Shown here: positions 47,426 to 56,112 of the stretch, piece after piece | How positions within the stretch are numbered: the first letter of the stretch is position 1 | Layout of the letters: every line of letters begins with the position of its first letter | NCBI GenBank assembly: GCA_028819215.1 | Contig: JAPPMG010000057.1 | Span: forward strand, 1 to 64,000 | Source: Bryobacterales bacterium | GTDB taxonomy: Bacteria > Acidobacteriota > Terriglobia > Bryobacterales > UBA6623 | Direction of reading: 5' to 3' | Length of the DNA stretch: 64,000 nt | The notes under the pieces: model-generated | Databases searched by the model: none | Seen by the model: only the letters and a program-made list of their open reading frames with translations | What the model was told of the DNA's origin: nothing | Made by a program: the position numbers and the translations under genes

Positions 47426-49796
47426 TCCAGACCGGGCTTGCCCAGCCCTTGTTGGAATCGAGCTGCTCCATGCGCAGGTAGTAGTAATCGCCCGGCTTTG
47501 CCGGGTCGCGATCTTCGTAGTCGAACTCGATGTCCATTGGTGCTTGGGCGTTGACGAGCTCGAACTCGATCTCAAACGCAACGTCAACACCCATCAGCTC
47601 AAGGTAGCTGTGCCTATACGGCTTGTCGCCCAGCCCACGCCAGCGGAAGTATCCGTCCCGGCGCAGCACATCGAGCGGTGCCGCGACTTCGAGCACGCCC
47701 AGATGCGGATCCTGCAGGCGAAACACCAACTCCCCCTCCGCTCCATCGATGCGCGCCAGCATGCCGTCGCGGTCGTTCGACGTGGCCGCCGACTGCCAGC
47801 GGACACTGTCGCCAGCCTGATGCATGCGCTCGAATTCCTGATCGCGATGCAAGAAGCGCTCGAGCCTCACCGCCCCGGACTTTGCCTCGAGGACCCCTTC
47901 CCCGAGGCCCACGTTGGCCCGCCGCTGGTAGATGTTGTCGCCCCATGTGACGCGCACGAGCGAGCCGGTCTGCCGCGCCGGATTGATCGAGTGCAGCACT
48001 CGCCCGTTCTTGACCAGTTCCACCCTGGTGAGGGGCTGCGTCCCGGAGACCCTGGCCCGCATGCGGGCGGCTTGGGCAGCAGCGGCGGGCAGTTCGCCGC
48101 CCATCGGCTCTCCGTTGAGGCTGAACTCCATCAAGATGCGCTCATTGCCGGTCACTGCGAACGTGCGCCGCTGGTACAAGGCCTCCCAGATCGCGTCCCG
48201 GGTCTTGCCGTAGGCGAAAACGCCCGTGAGCGGGTTCGTCATGGTGTAGATCAGCCCGGGGTAGGAATTTCCGAAGCCCACGGTGTGGTTGTCGCCCGAG
48301 GCCGTCGCTGCCAGCCTCAAGCCGGCGTCCAAGTGGCTCTGCCACGACTCCTCGAACACGCCGTGGACCGAGGCGATCTCGAAGTTGCGCTCGATGCGTG
48401 GATCGGTGCGGTGGGTCCAGTTGGGCGGCCCGCCGCCGACATGCGGGATCACCATGGTCGGCACGCCGGATCGCTCCAGCACATCCATCATGTCTCCCAC
48501 GTCCGCCCGGTTGCTAGCCGGATCGAGTTGCATCGTCGTGGGGGCCTCGTCCGCGTTGTAGATCACATTGTGGTGGCCCCCGAGCGCGGTCCCGACGCTG
48601 TACTCATAGCCGAGGATCGTGACGAAGTCGCGCCAGCCGTTCATCCGTTTGTTGGCGCGCATCATGTCGGGCCAGTTATCTCGCGGATCCTTGAACTTGT
48701 CGAAGATATAGGCCGGGCCGGTCACGCCCAGCGGCATGTGGTGCGGCGTCAAGGCACCGAAGTCCAGCAGGCCGTTGCGCCTCGCGTGGAGATACAACTC
48801 CTCGTAGGTGCCGCGACCGTCGTGCAAGTAGGTGTGCTGGTGCAAGTCGCCGTAATAGACGCGCCGCTTGGGATGGTTCTCGACCCGGATCGGATTGCTC
48901 ACTCCCTCCAGCGCCCCGTCTGCCGAACGGACCGTGAGCCGGTACGCGCCAGGCTGCGTGGCCACCAGGTTCGACGCAACGTAATGCAGCAGCTCGGGAT
49001 CGTATTCGAATTCACTGCTGCCAAGAGCAGGATCCTCCACCGCCAGCTTCCAGCCTTGGTAGTTTCCCGCCAGCGAGCCCCATGCATCACTTGGTATCGC
49101 TTCTAGGCTAAAGCGCTCACCAACCGCGACATACGCCGGCGCATAGACCCGCAACTTTGTCGCAGGCCCGCCGACCACCTTGAGGAAAGCATCACCCACG
49201 TAGTCCCGCGGCCGCCCGTCAGGGCCGGCGATCACGACGCGGAAGTTGAACAAGTTCTCGGCGTAGTGCTGCATGCGCACGCCTCGGGTGCCCCCAAGGT
49301 CGAAGTACACCTTGGCCCCCGGCGCCAGCTTTCCAGCGGCAAGCCTTGCGGCGGCGGCCTTCCGGTACGGGAAGACGCTGGGCGAGTTGCGCTGTAGGGC
49401 ATTGGAGTGGATCAGCATTTCCCACTCAGCCCCGGGGGCGCCAGTTTCCAGGGCGAAGTGCGCCGGCATCTGCGGGTCGGCTACCTGGAACTGCTCGACG
49501 TCGCTCGTGAAGTGCTTCCAGATCTCCAGCGTCTCGCCCGCGGCCATGCCGGCCTCGCCGATCGTGCATTCGATTCGTATCCTGCTGCGCTGGCCGGCTT
49601 GGGCGACGGGCGACGAGAGCAGTTTGACCGTGCCCTCGAGAGGAAATCCGGGCGGCATATAGCCGCCCGGTCGGTACTCGATGCGCATGCCCGCAGGATC
49701 GCCGCCGGCCGGTTCGGCCTGCACCGGGCCGCCCAGTTGGGTCCAGAGCAACACAATCGCAGCAGCAGCGGCCAGCAGGGCCAAGTAGACTCGCAT
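47418..49796 (-). CDS. Secreted DUF3604 protein
   Basis: Secreted or anchored protein of 792 residues with an N-terminal hydrophobic segment (about 4-22). The DUF3604 core has YYGDLHQHTYLHDGRGTYEELYLHARR and LLDFGALTPHHMPLG; the D-x-H-x-H pattern resembles metal-dependent PHP-type hydrolase sites. IPHVGGGPPNWTHRTDPRIERNFEIASVHGVFEE contains further metal-type histidines. The N-terminal 300 residues look like beta-sandwich domains. The family has no established substrate. The ATG at 49796 lies 10 nt after a TACAAT box without a Shine-Dalgarno. It diverges from the SGNH esterase gene and overlaps ilvD/edd by 8 nt. Confidence 0.87.
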   Translation of the reverse strand: MRVYLALLAAAAAIVLLWTQLGGPVQAEPAGGDPAGMRIEYRPGGYMPPGFPLEGTVKLLSSPVAQAGQRSRIRIECTIGEAGMAAGETLEIWKHFTSDVEQFQVADPQMPAHFALETGAPGAEWEMLIHSNALQRNSPSVFPYRKAAAARLAAGKLAPGAKVYFDLGGTRGVRMQHYAENLFNFRVVIAGPDGRPRDYVGDAFLKVVGGPATKLRVYAPAYVAVGERFSLEAIPSDAWGSLAGNYQGWKLAVEDPALGSSEFEYDPELLHYVASNLVATQPGAYRLTVRSADGALEGVSNPIRVENHPKRRVYYGDLHQHTYLHDGRGTYEELYLHARRNGLLDFGALTPHHMPLGVTGPAYIFDKFKDPRDNWPDMMRANKRMNGWRDFVTILGYEYSVGTALGGHHNVIYNADEAPTTMQLDPASNRADVGDMMDVLERSGVPTMVIPHVGGGPPNWTHRTDPRIERNFEIASVHGVFEESWQSHLDAGLRLAATASGDNHTVGFGNSYPGLIYTMTNPLTGVFAYGKTRDAIWEALYQRRTFAVTGNERILMEFSLNGEPMGGELPAAAAQAARMRARVSGTQPLTRVELVKNGRVLHSINPARQTGSLVRVTWGDNIYQRRANVGLGEGVLEAKSGAVRLERFLHRDQEFERMHQAGDSVRWQSAATSNDRDGMLARIDGAEGELVFRLQDPHLGVLEVAAPLDVLRRDGYFRWRGLGDKPYRHSYLELMGVDVAFEIEFELVNAQAPMDIEFDYEDRDPAKPGDYYYLRMEQLDSNKGWASPVWIN

Positions 49797-49806
49797 GATT
49801 GCGCCG

Positions 49807-49812
49807 ATTGTA
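49807..49812 (-). promoter_or_regulatory. Candidate -10 box before the DUF3604 gene
   Basis: Minus-strand TACAAT lies 10 nt before the ATG at 49796, with CTGACT 16 nt further upstream as a possible -35. The divergent gap to the esterase gene is only 75 nt. Confidence 0.45.
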
Positions 49813-49858
49813 CTCGACGCCGCGGCCAAGTCAGCACCGATGCTTCGGATCGCTCAGG

Positions 49859-49864
49859 TATGCT
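49859..49864 (+). promoter_or_regulatory. Candidate -10 box before the SGNH esterase gene
   Basis: Plus-strand TATGCT lies 7 nt before the ATG at 49872. No Shine-Dalgarno and no good -35 are visible. The same divergent gap serves the DUF3604 gene. Confidence 0.4.
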
Positions 49865-49871
49865 TGACAGC

Positions 49872-51314
49872 ATGAAACGCTGGTTGTGCATGGCATGGGT
49901 CGCCTGCGCCGCGCTGCAGGCGTCCGACGTCGGGCGAGCGCCGCTGATCTTCCGGGAAGACTGGACCGCATCCCCGCCAGCGATTCCGCTCACCCAGCGA
50001 GACGTGGCGAACCCTGAGTTGACGGTTGCCGTGCACGGTCTAGGCCCGCCGCTCGTCAAGAAGAGCTACCACGACGCGCGGGAATGGGATCCCCACTATG
50101 TCTGGTCGGGCCTGGCGAAGACCCCGTGGGCCGTCAGCCTGTCGCTCTCGGACGGGGGCCTGATGGACCTCTCCGGCACCGCCACGGTGCGCTGGCGCAG
50201 CCGCCAGTCGGGTTTTCGGACCCTTCGCGCGGTCGTCGAACTGGCGGGCGGCCAGTGGTTGGTCAGCGAACACTCTGACAGCGCGTCCGAACAGTGGCGC
50301 ATCAGCGAGTTCGCATTCTCCAGCGGCCGTTGGCGACGGCTCGACCCAGCCACTGTGACAGAGGGGCCTTGGGCGGAGGATCCAGACCTGACCCGCGTGC
50401 GCTCGGTCGGATTTACAGATCTGATGCCTGGAGGGCGCAGCCAGGCATGCTCGCGCCTCGATTGGATCGAAGTCTACGGCCAGCGCGTTCCGAGCGGGCC
50501 GCTGGAGGTGTTCATCCTGTCCGGCCAGTCGAACATGGTCGGCTGGGGCAACAGCTTGGAACTCGATAGCGTGGCCCGGTTCGGCCACGACATGCGGCTG
50601 GAAATGTTCCTCGATGGCGAGTGGATCCCGCTGCGTCCGCATCGACCGCCATTGGCAGTCCAGCGCGACAGGTGGGGGATCAAGGAGTTCACGTTCGGGC
50701 CCGAAATCGGCTTCGCCCACGCCGTGGCGCGAGCTTGGCCGGGCAGCCGCATAGGAATCGTCAAGCAAGCCGTGGGCGGCACAGGAATCATGGCATGGGC
50801 GCCAGAGTGGAACGAGGCCGACGCCGATATCACCGGCGACGCCCGCAAGGGCCCCCTGTACAAGAGACTGCTCGCCGAAGTGCGCCAAGCCTTGGACGGC
50901 GAGAACGCTCGCTTGCGCGGGTTTCTCTGGCTGCAGGGCGCCAAGGACATGCGCGACCAGCGCGCCGCCGATCGGTACGCCGAAAACCTCGAAGAGCTGA
51001 TCGCCGCCTTGCGTCGCGACCTCGATGCGCCAGAACTGCCGGCCCTTGTCGGCACCTACCGTTCGGGCGCGGCACCGGACAGCTTGGATGGCCTGAGCCC
51101 GTCCGATCTGCCGCCATCAAACGGGCGTCCGGGCATGTGGGAGGTCCTGCTGGCCCAAACCAAGGTGAACGAACGGGTTCCCCGCTCGGCCCCGGTATAC
51201 TTGCGCGACTTGCCCAGGCACCCGGGCAATATCCACGCCAACACCGCGGGCATGCTGCAGGCCGGTCGCGCGTTCGCACGCGTATTCCTAGAACGCTTCG
51301 CCAACGCTGACTGA
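49872..51314 (+). CDS. Secreted SGNH/sialate O-acetylesterase-type protein
   Basis: Secreted protein of 480 residues. A signal peptide (about residues 1-19, ending ALQASDV) precedes a beta-rich domain (about 20-220), then an SGNH-hydrolase domain starting FILSGQSNMVGWGNS, the block I serine motif of the sialate O-acetylesterase (SASA) family. GIVKQAVGGTGI and the later HANTAGMLQAG (block V with HPGNIH) supply the remaining catalytic elements. It should remove acetyl or similar ester groups from carbohydrates. The start ATG 49872 was preferred to 49860 for the signal peptide. The alpha-hydroxyacid oxidase genes follow. Confidence 0.88.
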   Translation: MKRWLCMAWVACAALQASDVGRAPLIFREDWTASPPAIPLTQRDVANPELTVAVHGLGPPLVKKSYHDAREWDPHYVWSGLAKTPWAVSLSLSDGGLMDLSGTATVRWRSRQSGFRTLRAVVELAGGQWLVSEHSDSASEQWRISEFAFSSGRWRRLDPATVTEGPWAEDPDLTRVRSVGFTDLMPGGRSQACSRLDWIEVYGQRVPSGPLEVFILSGQSNMVGWGNSLELDSVARFGHDMRLEMFLDGEWIPLRPHRPPLAVQRDRWGIKEFTFGPEIGFAHAVARAWPGSRIGIVKQAVGGTGIMAWAPEWNEADADITGDARKGPLYKRLLAEVRQALDGENARLRGFLWLQGAKDMRDQRAADRYAENLEELIAALRRDLDAPELPALVGTYRSGAAPDSLDGLSPSDLPPSNGRPGMWEVLLAQTKVNERVPRSAPVYLRDLPRHPGNIHANTAGMLQAGRAFARVFLERFANAD

Positions 51315-51349
51315 GGGTTGCACGAGTCAAGCCGCAGCAAGGCATTGGC

Positions 51350-51355
51350 TATAAT
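51350..51355 (+). promoter_or_regulatory. Consensus -10 box (TATAAT) of the alpha-hydroxyacid oxidase operon
   Basis: A perfect TATAAT lies 14 nt before a GTG at 51370 and 47 nt before the ATG at 51403. No good -35 is found at 17 nt; TTGCAC at 51318 is too far. It separates the oxidase pair from the esterase gene. Confidence 0.55.
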
Positions 51356-51402
51356 CGTGCCCGATTCACGTGTCTGCCAAGGCAGGCCGCGGCTCTGGTC
51401 CC

Positions 51403-52587
51403 ATGACCGCTCGTGAAGCACGCTGGCATCGCAGCCTGAGCCGCCGCAAGGCGCTGGCCGGCCTGGCTGGCTTCTTGGCCGGATCGAACGGCGTCAGGGC
51501 ACAGCAGGACAAGTTTCGGGATCACAGCCGCATCCCTGGCCTGTCGGAGATGCGGGATGTCTTCGATTTCGAAGCGGCCGCCTACGAGAGGCTAGACCGG
51601 GCCACCTACAACTACACGGCTCGCGGCGGCGGCAGCGAGTTCACCACGCGACGGAATCGCGAGGCGTTCGACTGGGTCTCGATCGTGCCGCGGGCTGCTG
51701 GCGATCCGGGCCCTCCCGGAACGGCCGGGAACGTGCTCGGCACGCCGATGGCATTCCCGATCATGCTGGCACCGACCGCGGCCCACGAAGTGCTGCATCC
51801 GGACAAGGAGGCGGCCACCTACGCCGGCTGCAAGGGCGCATCCGAGACCCCCATGATCGTCAGCCATGTCGCGAGCATGCCGTTCGCGGACATCGCCAGG
51901 GCCGATGGCGGGCCGCTATGGTTCCAGCTCTATCCGCGCGAGGAGCTCGAGCAGAACCGCGAGCCACTCGAATCCGCGCAAGCGGCCGGCGCCGGCGCGA
52001 TCGTGGTTACGATCGACCAGCAGGCCTCTTTCTATGACCGCGGCTACCATGACCGCAATCTTTCGCTGCGCCCGCGCCGGCCGCCCCGATATAGCGGCAA
52101 TGCCGCGCGCTACCGCTTCACCTCCGGGCGGATGTGGTACGAGTGGAAGCTCTTCGATGGCTTGCGCGGCATGGTCAGGGTGCCGATGCTCGCGAAGGGC
52201 ATCCTGACCGCCGAGGACGCACTGCTGGCCGTGGAGCACGGCCTGGACGGCATCATCATTTCCAACCACGGCGGCCGCACGCTCGACTACACGCCTTCGA
52301 GCCTAGAAGTGCTCCCAGAGATCGTCGAGGCCGTCGCGGGGCGGATACCGGTCTTGATCGACAGTGGATTCCGGCGCGGCAGTGACATCCTCAAGGCCAT
52401 GGCGCTGGGGGCCTCGGCAATCTGCCTAGGGCGTGTGCCGCGCTGGGGCCTAGGCTCGTTCGGAGCGCCCGGCGTGACCAGGGTCTTGGAGATCGTGCAA
52501 GAGGACTTCCGGCAGGCCATGACCAGCTGCGGCGCCGCCAGCCTGGGCGCGATCGATCGCTCCCTGGTGCGGACGGATTTCCCATGA
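51403..52587 (+). CDS. Tat-exported FMN alpha-hydroxyacid oxidase/dehydrogenase 1
   Basis: FMN enzyme of 394 residues that should oxidise an alpha-hydroxyacid such as lactate, glycolate or mandelate to the keto acid. A twin-arginine signal (SLSRRKALAGLAGF, about residues 10-27) indicates export in folded form. The TIM barrel has the glycolate-oxidase set: Tyr in ATYNYTARGG (spinach Y24), Tyr in FQLYPREE (Y129), Lys in MLAKGILTAEDA (K230), and His and Arg in SNHGGRTLDY (H254, R257). GSDILKAMALGA carries the flavin phosphate contacts. The start is uncertain: GTG 51370 would add 11 residues. Its stop overlaps the second oxidase ATG by 4 nt. Confidence 0.9.
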   Translation: MTAREARWHRSLSRRKALAGLAGFLAGSNGVRAQQDKFRDHSRIPGLSEMRDVFDFEAAAYERLDRATYNYTARGGGSEFTTRRNREAFDWVSIVPRAAGDPGPPGTAGNVLGTPMAFPIMLAPTAAHEVLHPDKEAATYAGCKGASETPMIVSHVASMPFADIARADGGPLWFQLYPREELEQNREPLESAQAAGAGAIVVTIDQQASFYDRGYHDRNLSLRPRRPPRYSGNAARYRFTSGRMWYEWKLFDGLRGMVRVPMLAKGILTAEDALLAVEHGLDGIIISNHGGRTLDYTPSSLEVLPEIVEAVAGRIPVLIDSGFRRGSDILKAMALGASAICLGRVPRWGLGSFGAPGVTRVLEIVQEDFRQAMTSCGAASLGAIDRSLVRTDFP

Positions 52588-53642
52588 GTGGCGTCTGCCC
52601 CAGCCGCCGCCAAGCACTCTACGGCCTTGCGAGCCTCGTGGCGTCGTCCCCTTGCCTCCGCGCAGCTCAGGCACCGGAGCTTGTTGGCGAGGCACCGGGG
52701 CGCATGACGCCCATCGACGAGTTCGCCAACGTGCCGGAGTTCGAAGAGATGGCCCGGAGCTCGCTGAGCGAGCGTGCCTTCCGGCGCATCGCCGGAGGGG
52801 ACCGTTCTGCCTTGGAGCGGATCACGTTCCGGGCACGCATGATGGTCAACACTAAGGCGCTAGACCTGTCGCTGGAACTGTTCGGCCAGCCGATGTTCGC
52901 GCCCATCCTAGTTGGCCCCGCCTCGCGCCAAGGCCAACTCCACAGCGACGGGGAGTTGGCCACGGCCGCGGGCACGGCCGCCGCCAAGGCGACGCTGGTG
53001 ACAGCCGAACACAGCGGCACGCCACTCGCGAAGACCATCGCGGCAGCTCCCGGAGCATGGCGGCAGTTCTATCCCGATTCCGATGTCGGCGCGCTGAGCG
53101 AGCGCATCCGAGCGGCGGTCGAAGCCGGTGCGCGGACGATTTGCCTCAGCCTTGGCGAAGAGCGCGGTGGGCGCGCGGGCACTCCCGTGCGCTATGGCTG
53201 GGACGTTCTCGAGCAACTGCGAGATGCCGCGACGGTACCCTTTGTGCTCAAGGGGGTCATGCAGCCAACCGACGCTCTGGAAGCGGCCCATCGCGGAATC
53301 GCCGGCGTCGTCGTGTCGAATCACGGCACGGGCCGAGCGCAGGGCGAAGCCGAACCGGTCGCGGTCCTGCCTACGATTGCCGACGCCGTGGCCGGGCGCA
53401 TGCCGCTGCTGGTGGACGGCGGCTTCCGGCGCGGCAGCGACGTGCTGAAGGCAATCGCGCTGGGAGCGACAGCGGCGCTAGTTTGCCGCCCGGTCCTGTG
53501 GGGATTGGCCGCCTACGGCGCAGCGGGCGTCCAAAAGGTCGTCGAAATGCTGCAGACCGAGCTCGCCAAGGACATGGTGCAGGTCGGGGCTGTCAATCTT
53601 GCGGCGATACGGCGCGACCACATCCGCATACACAGCCGCTGA
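52584..53642 (+). CDS. Tat-exported alpha-hydroxyacid oxidase-like protein 2 with altered active site
   Basis: FMN TIM-barrel protein of 352 residues, paralogous to the preceding enzyme. The Tat-type signal is PSRRQALYGLASLVASS. The glycolate-oxidase Lys (FVLKGVMQ) and His (SNHGTGR, H247) are retained, as is a Tyr (RQFYPDSD). By alignment the position of spinach Y24 is R68 (AFRRIAGG) and the position of R257 is G250, with an Arg one residue later. Loss of these two carboxylate-binding residues suggests a different substrate or a non-enzymatic partner role. The 4-nt ATGA overlap implies translational coupling and possibly a complex with oxidase 1. Sulfatase 4 converges 16 nt later. Confidence 0.88.
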   Translation: MSGVCPSRRQALYGLASLVASSPCLRAAQAPELVGEAPGRMTPIDEFANVPEFEEMARSSLSERAFRRIAGGDRSALERITFRARMMVNTKALDLSLELFGQPMFAPILVGPASRQGQLHSDGELATAAGTAAAKATLVTAEHSGTPLAKTIAAAPGAWRQFYPDSDVGALSERIRAAVEAGARTICLSLGEERGGRAGTPVRYGWDVLEQLRDAATVPFVLKGVMQPTDALEAAHRGIAGVVVSNHGTGRAQGEAEPVAVLPTIADAVAGRMPLLVDGGFRRGSDVLKAIALGATAALVCRPVLWGLAAYGAAGVQKVVEMLQTELAKDMVQVGAVNLAAIRRDHIRIHSR

Positions 53643-53658
53643 GAACCTCCGCCCTGCT

Positions 53659-55098
53659 TCACCGGCGGTCCGGATTGGGAAGCGGCTCTTGTGCGCCCAC
53701 TGAGATTCGCCATGCGTTCAGCTTGGCCAGCAGGGCGGCGGCCTGGTCCGGCATCTCCGCAGCCAAGTCGCGGCTCTCGCCAACATCTTCGGCGAGGTTG
53801 TAGAGTTCAGCCCGGTCATCCTCGTAGAAATGCACCAAGCGCCAATCGCCGTCGCGGATGGCCGAATGCGGGGTCGAGCCACCATTGTGATAGTGGGGAT
53901 AGTGCCAGTAGAGCGTTTCCCGGTCGAGTCGGGCCGACGGATCGCGCAGGACACCAGCCAGGCTGACACCGTCCACCAGCTCGTTGTGGGCCGGATCCCC
54001 CTCCACGCCCGCGATCTCGAGTAGCGTTGGGTACACGTCAACCGTGATCACTGGCTGGTCGCTCACGCTGGCGGGCGGCGTCACACCCGGCCAGAAATAG
54101 ATCGTCGGCGTGCGCACGCCTCCCTCGTAGGCCGATCCCTTGCCCTCCCTGAGCGGGGAGTTCTCGGTGGGGTTGCCCATGCGACCATCTGGCCCCTTGC
54201 GATCCAAGCCCCCGTTGTCGCCGGTCAGCACGATGACGGTCTTGTCGGCGACACCCAGATCTTCCAGCTTGGCCCGCAGCCTGCCAACGCTTCGGTCCAA
54301 GGCCGCAAGCATGCCGGCGTACGAGGGATTCCGGTGCCGCTTCGAGGCGTCCACGCGATCCTCGAACTGGGCTAGGTCCTCGGACTTGGCCTCGATCGGC
54401 GTATGCACGGTGTAGTACGGAAAGTAGAGCAGGAACGGCTCGTCGCCGAAATCGTCCAAGATGGCGATCGCCTCGTCCGTCAAGCGGTCGGTGAGATAGT
54501 CGCCTTCGGAGCCTCCCTCCGGCAACGGGTACACCTCGCGGTTGTCGCGCTTGTACGGATGATGGTAGCTGCCCGGCGCGCCCCACTCGTTGCCGGCGAT
54601 GTTGATCTCGAAGCCATGGTTCTGGGGGGCATATTCGGCCATCACTTCCGGGTCCAAGCGCGGCATCAAGTGCCACTTGCCCACGTGCGCGGTTCGGTAG
54701 CCTTCCGCGCGCAGCGCCTCCGCCAAGGTTGTGTGGCGATGTTCGAGTCGCATCGTCCAATCGGGTGGGCGCAGGGGCGCGCGCGGGCGGCTGTGTCCGG
54801 GAATCCAATCGGTGACATTGGTGCGCCCGGGATACAAGCCGGTCATCATGGCGGCCCGTGTGGGCGAGCAAACCGTGCAGGCGGCATAGCCGTGCGTGAA
54901 GCGGACTCCGTCTTGTGCGAGCTGGTCGATATTGGGCGTGAGGTAGAAATCGCTTCCGTAACAGCCCAAGTCCGTCCAGCCGAGATCATCGACAAGCAGC
55001 ACCAAGAAGTTCGGCGGTCTCTCCGCCGCGTCGCGTTCGACCACCGAGGAGCATGCAAGCAAGAGAACTGCGACGAGAGCCGCTGACAACCGTGGCAT
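53659..55098 (-). CDS. Lipoprotein sulfatase (family S1, fourth copy)
   Basis: Sulfatase of 479 residues with a lipoprotein signal (LLLAC, C16). Metal-binding D37-D38, modification motif CSPTR with C77 as predicted formylglycine, HVGKWHL and LTGDNGGLD complete the active site. The ATG at 55098 lies 6 nt after TAGAAT, again without a Shine-Dalgarno. It converges on the oxidase pair with a 16-nt gap. Near the SGNH esterase and oxidases, it suggests processing of a sulfated and acetylated glycan, but the substrate is an inference. Confidence 0.93.
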   Translation of the reverse strand: MPRLSAALVAVLLLACSSVVERDAAERPPNFLVLLVDDLGWTDLGCYGSDFYLTPNIDQLAQDGVRFTHGYAACTVCSPTRAAMMTGLYPGRTNVTDWIPGHSRPRAPLRPPDWTMRLEHRHTTLAEALRAEGYRTAHVGKWHLMPRLDPEVMAEYAPQNHGFEINIAGNEWGAPGSYHHPYKRDNREVYPLPEGGSEGDYLTDRLTDEAIAILDDFGDEPFLLYFPYYTVHTPIEAKSEDLAQFEDRVDASKRHRNPSYAGMLAALDRSVGRLRAKLEDLGVADKTVIVLTGDNGGLDRKGPDGRMGNPTENSPLREGKGSAYEGGVRTPTIYFWPGVTPPASVSDQPVITVDVYPTLLEIAGVEGDPAHNELVDGVSLAGVLRDPSARLDRETLYWHYPHYHNGGSTPHSAIRDGDWRLVHFYEDDRAELYNLAEDVGESRDLAAEMPDQAAALLAKLNAWRISVGAQEPLPNPDRR

Positions 55099-55104
55099 GG
55101 CAAG

Positions 55105-55110
55105 ATTCTA
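55105..55110 (-). promoter_or_regulatory. Candidate -10 box directly before sulfatase 4
   Basis: Minus-strand TAGAAT lies exactly 6 nt before the ATG at 55098. This is one of the clearest leaderless-type arrangements in the window. Confidence 0.5.
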
Positions 55111-55265
55111 CCCTCCCGGTGGCCGCGCATGCCCTGAATCCTGTCCTGTGCCGCTCCCGGAAGTGGCGCAAGGGCTCTCCTGTTGGCCACTCTGCGGCAC
55201 GGACGCAAGCCGGCTGCCCGAGGGCTAGTCGGCCACCCCAAGAGAACCCTACACAGCCGAATTCG

Positions 55266-55325
55266 CGAGAATTGCAGCGTGATTCTCGAAACGACATTGA
55301 TACCCCCTTAAATCCACATTAGATC
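55266..55325 (+). promoter_or_regulatory. Inverted repeat and promoter before the DUF218 gene
   Basis: A 7-bp inverted repeat, CGAGAAT at 55266-55272 and ATTCTCG at 55282-55288 with a 9-nt loop, precedes TTGATA (55297-55302), a 17-nt spacer and TAGATC (55320-55325). The local DNA is unusually AT-rich for this window. The repeat could be an operator over the -35 or a terminator. A TACACT at 55351-55356 is a second -10 candidate. The rest of 55099-55417 holds no gene. Confidence 0.4.
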
Positions 55326-55417
55326 TACTTACATTCACCGACGCATCAGCTACACTCTCTCTGTCAGCAACGATGCCGCTTAGGATAAGAACGAGTTCAA
55401 TCACGGATTCACTCAAG

Positions 55418-56107
55418 ATGAGCGCGACGCAGGTACGAACCGCGGCAGCTGCCCTCGGGCTGGCACTTGCCGTGCTGGTCTCGGGCCTGTATCTGTCGGC
55501 TCGCTATGTCAGCTGGCGCATTGACCAGACGGCCGGTCCGCGGCTGTTCGCCGACTTGGACCGTCTGCCGCAAAACGACGTGGGTCTGGTACTGGGCACG
55601 TCGCGAAACCGCGGCAACGGGCTCAACGAGTTCTATGCCCATCGCATCGACGCGGCCGCACAGTTGTATCGCAACGGGAAAATCCGCCACATCATCGTCA
55701 GCGGATCCAATCCGAGCAAGTACTACAACGAGCCGGAAGTGATGCGGCGCGACCTTGTCGAAGCGGGCGTGCCGACCGACAGCATCACCGAGGATCGCGG
55801 AGGATTGCGGACGTTGGACTCCGTCGTGCGGGCGCACAAGGTGATGGGGCAGACATCGTTCACGATCATCTCGCAGCGGTTCCACGCCGCCCGGGCAGTC
55901 TACATCGGCACCAGTCGCGGCCTGGACGTGGTCGCCTATTGCGCCCGGGACGCTTCCGGCCCGGTACTGCTGTCCTCTCGGATGCGCGAGTACGGCGCCC
56001 GCATGATGGCGATGTGGGACTTGAACGTCTGGAACACGCAGCCGCAGCAGTTGGGACGGCCGGTAGAGATCACCTTCCAGCCGCGAGCCAGCGCCGAGTT
56101 GGACTGA
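55418..56107 (+). CDS. DUF218/SanA-like membrane protein
   Basis: Protein of 229 residues with one N-terminal membrane helix (about residues 8-28), followed by a DUF218 (YdcF/SanA) domain in the periplasm. Motifs are VGLVLGTSRNRGNGLNEFYAHRIDAAAQLY, HIIVSGSNPSKYYNEPEVMRRDLVEAGVP and DRGGLRTLDSVVRAHKV. SanA affects envelope permeability in enterobacteria; the biochemical role is unknown. The ATG at 55418 gives a normal anchor; ATG 55373 would add 15 residues. It converges on the kinase gene with a 5-nt gap. Confidence 0.87.
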   Translation: MSATQVRTAAAALGLALAVLVSGLYLSARYVSWRIDQTAGPRLFADLDRLPQNDVGLVLGTSRNRGNGLNEFYAHRIDAAAQLYRNGKIRHIIVSGSNPSKYYNEPEVMRRDLVEAGVPTDSITEDRGGLRTLDSVVRAHKVMGQTSFTIISQRFHAARAVYIGTSRGLDVVAYCARDASGPVLLSSRMREYGARMMAMWDLNVWNTQPQQLGRPVEITFQPRASAELD

Positions 56108-56112
56108 TCTGG

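Noticed and set aside
47544..49106. 520-codon open frame on the + strand
   Set aside because: Antisense to DUF3604, with a composition explained by the complementary strand.
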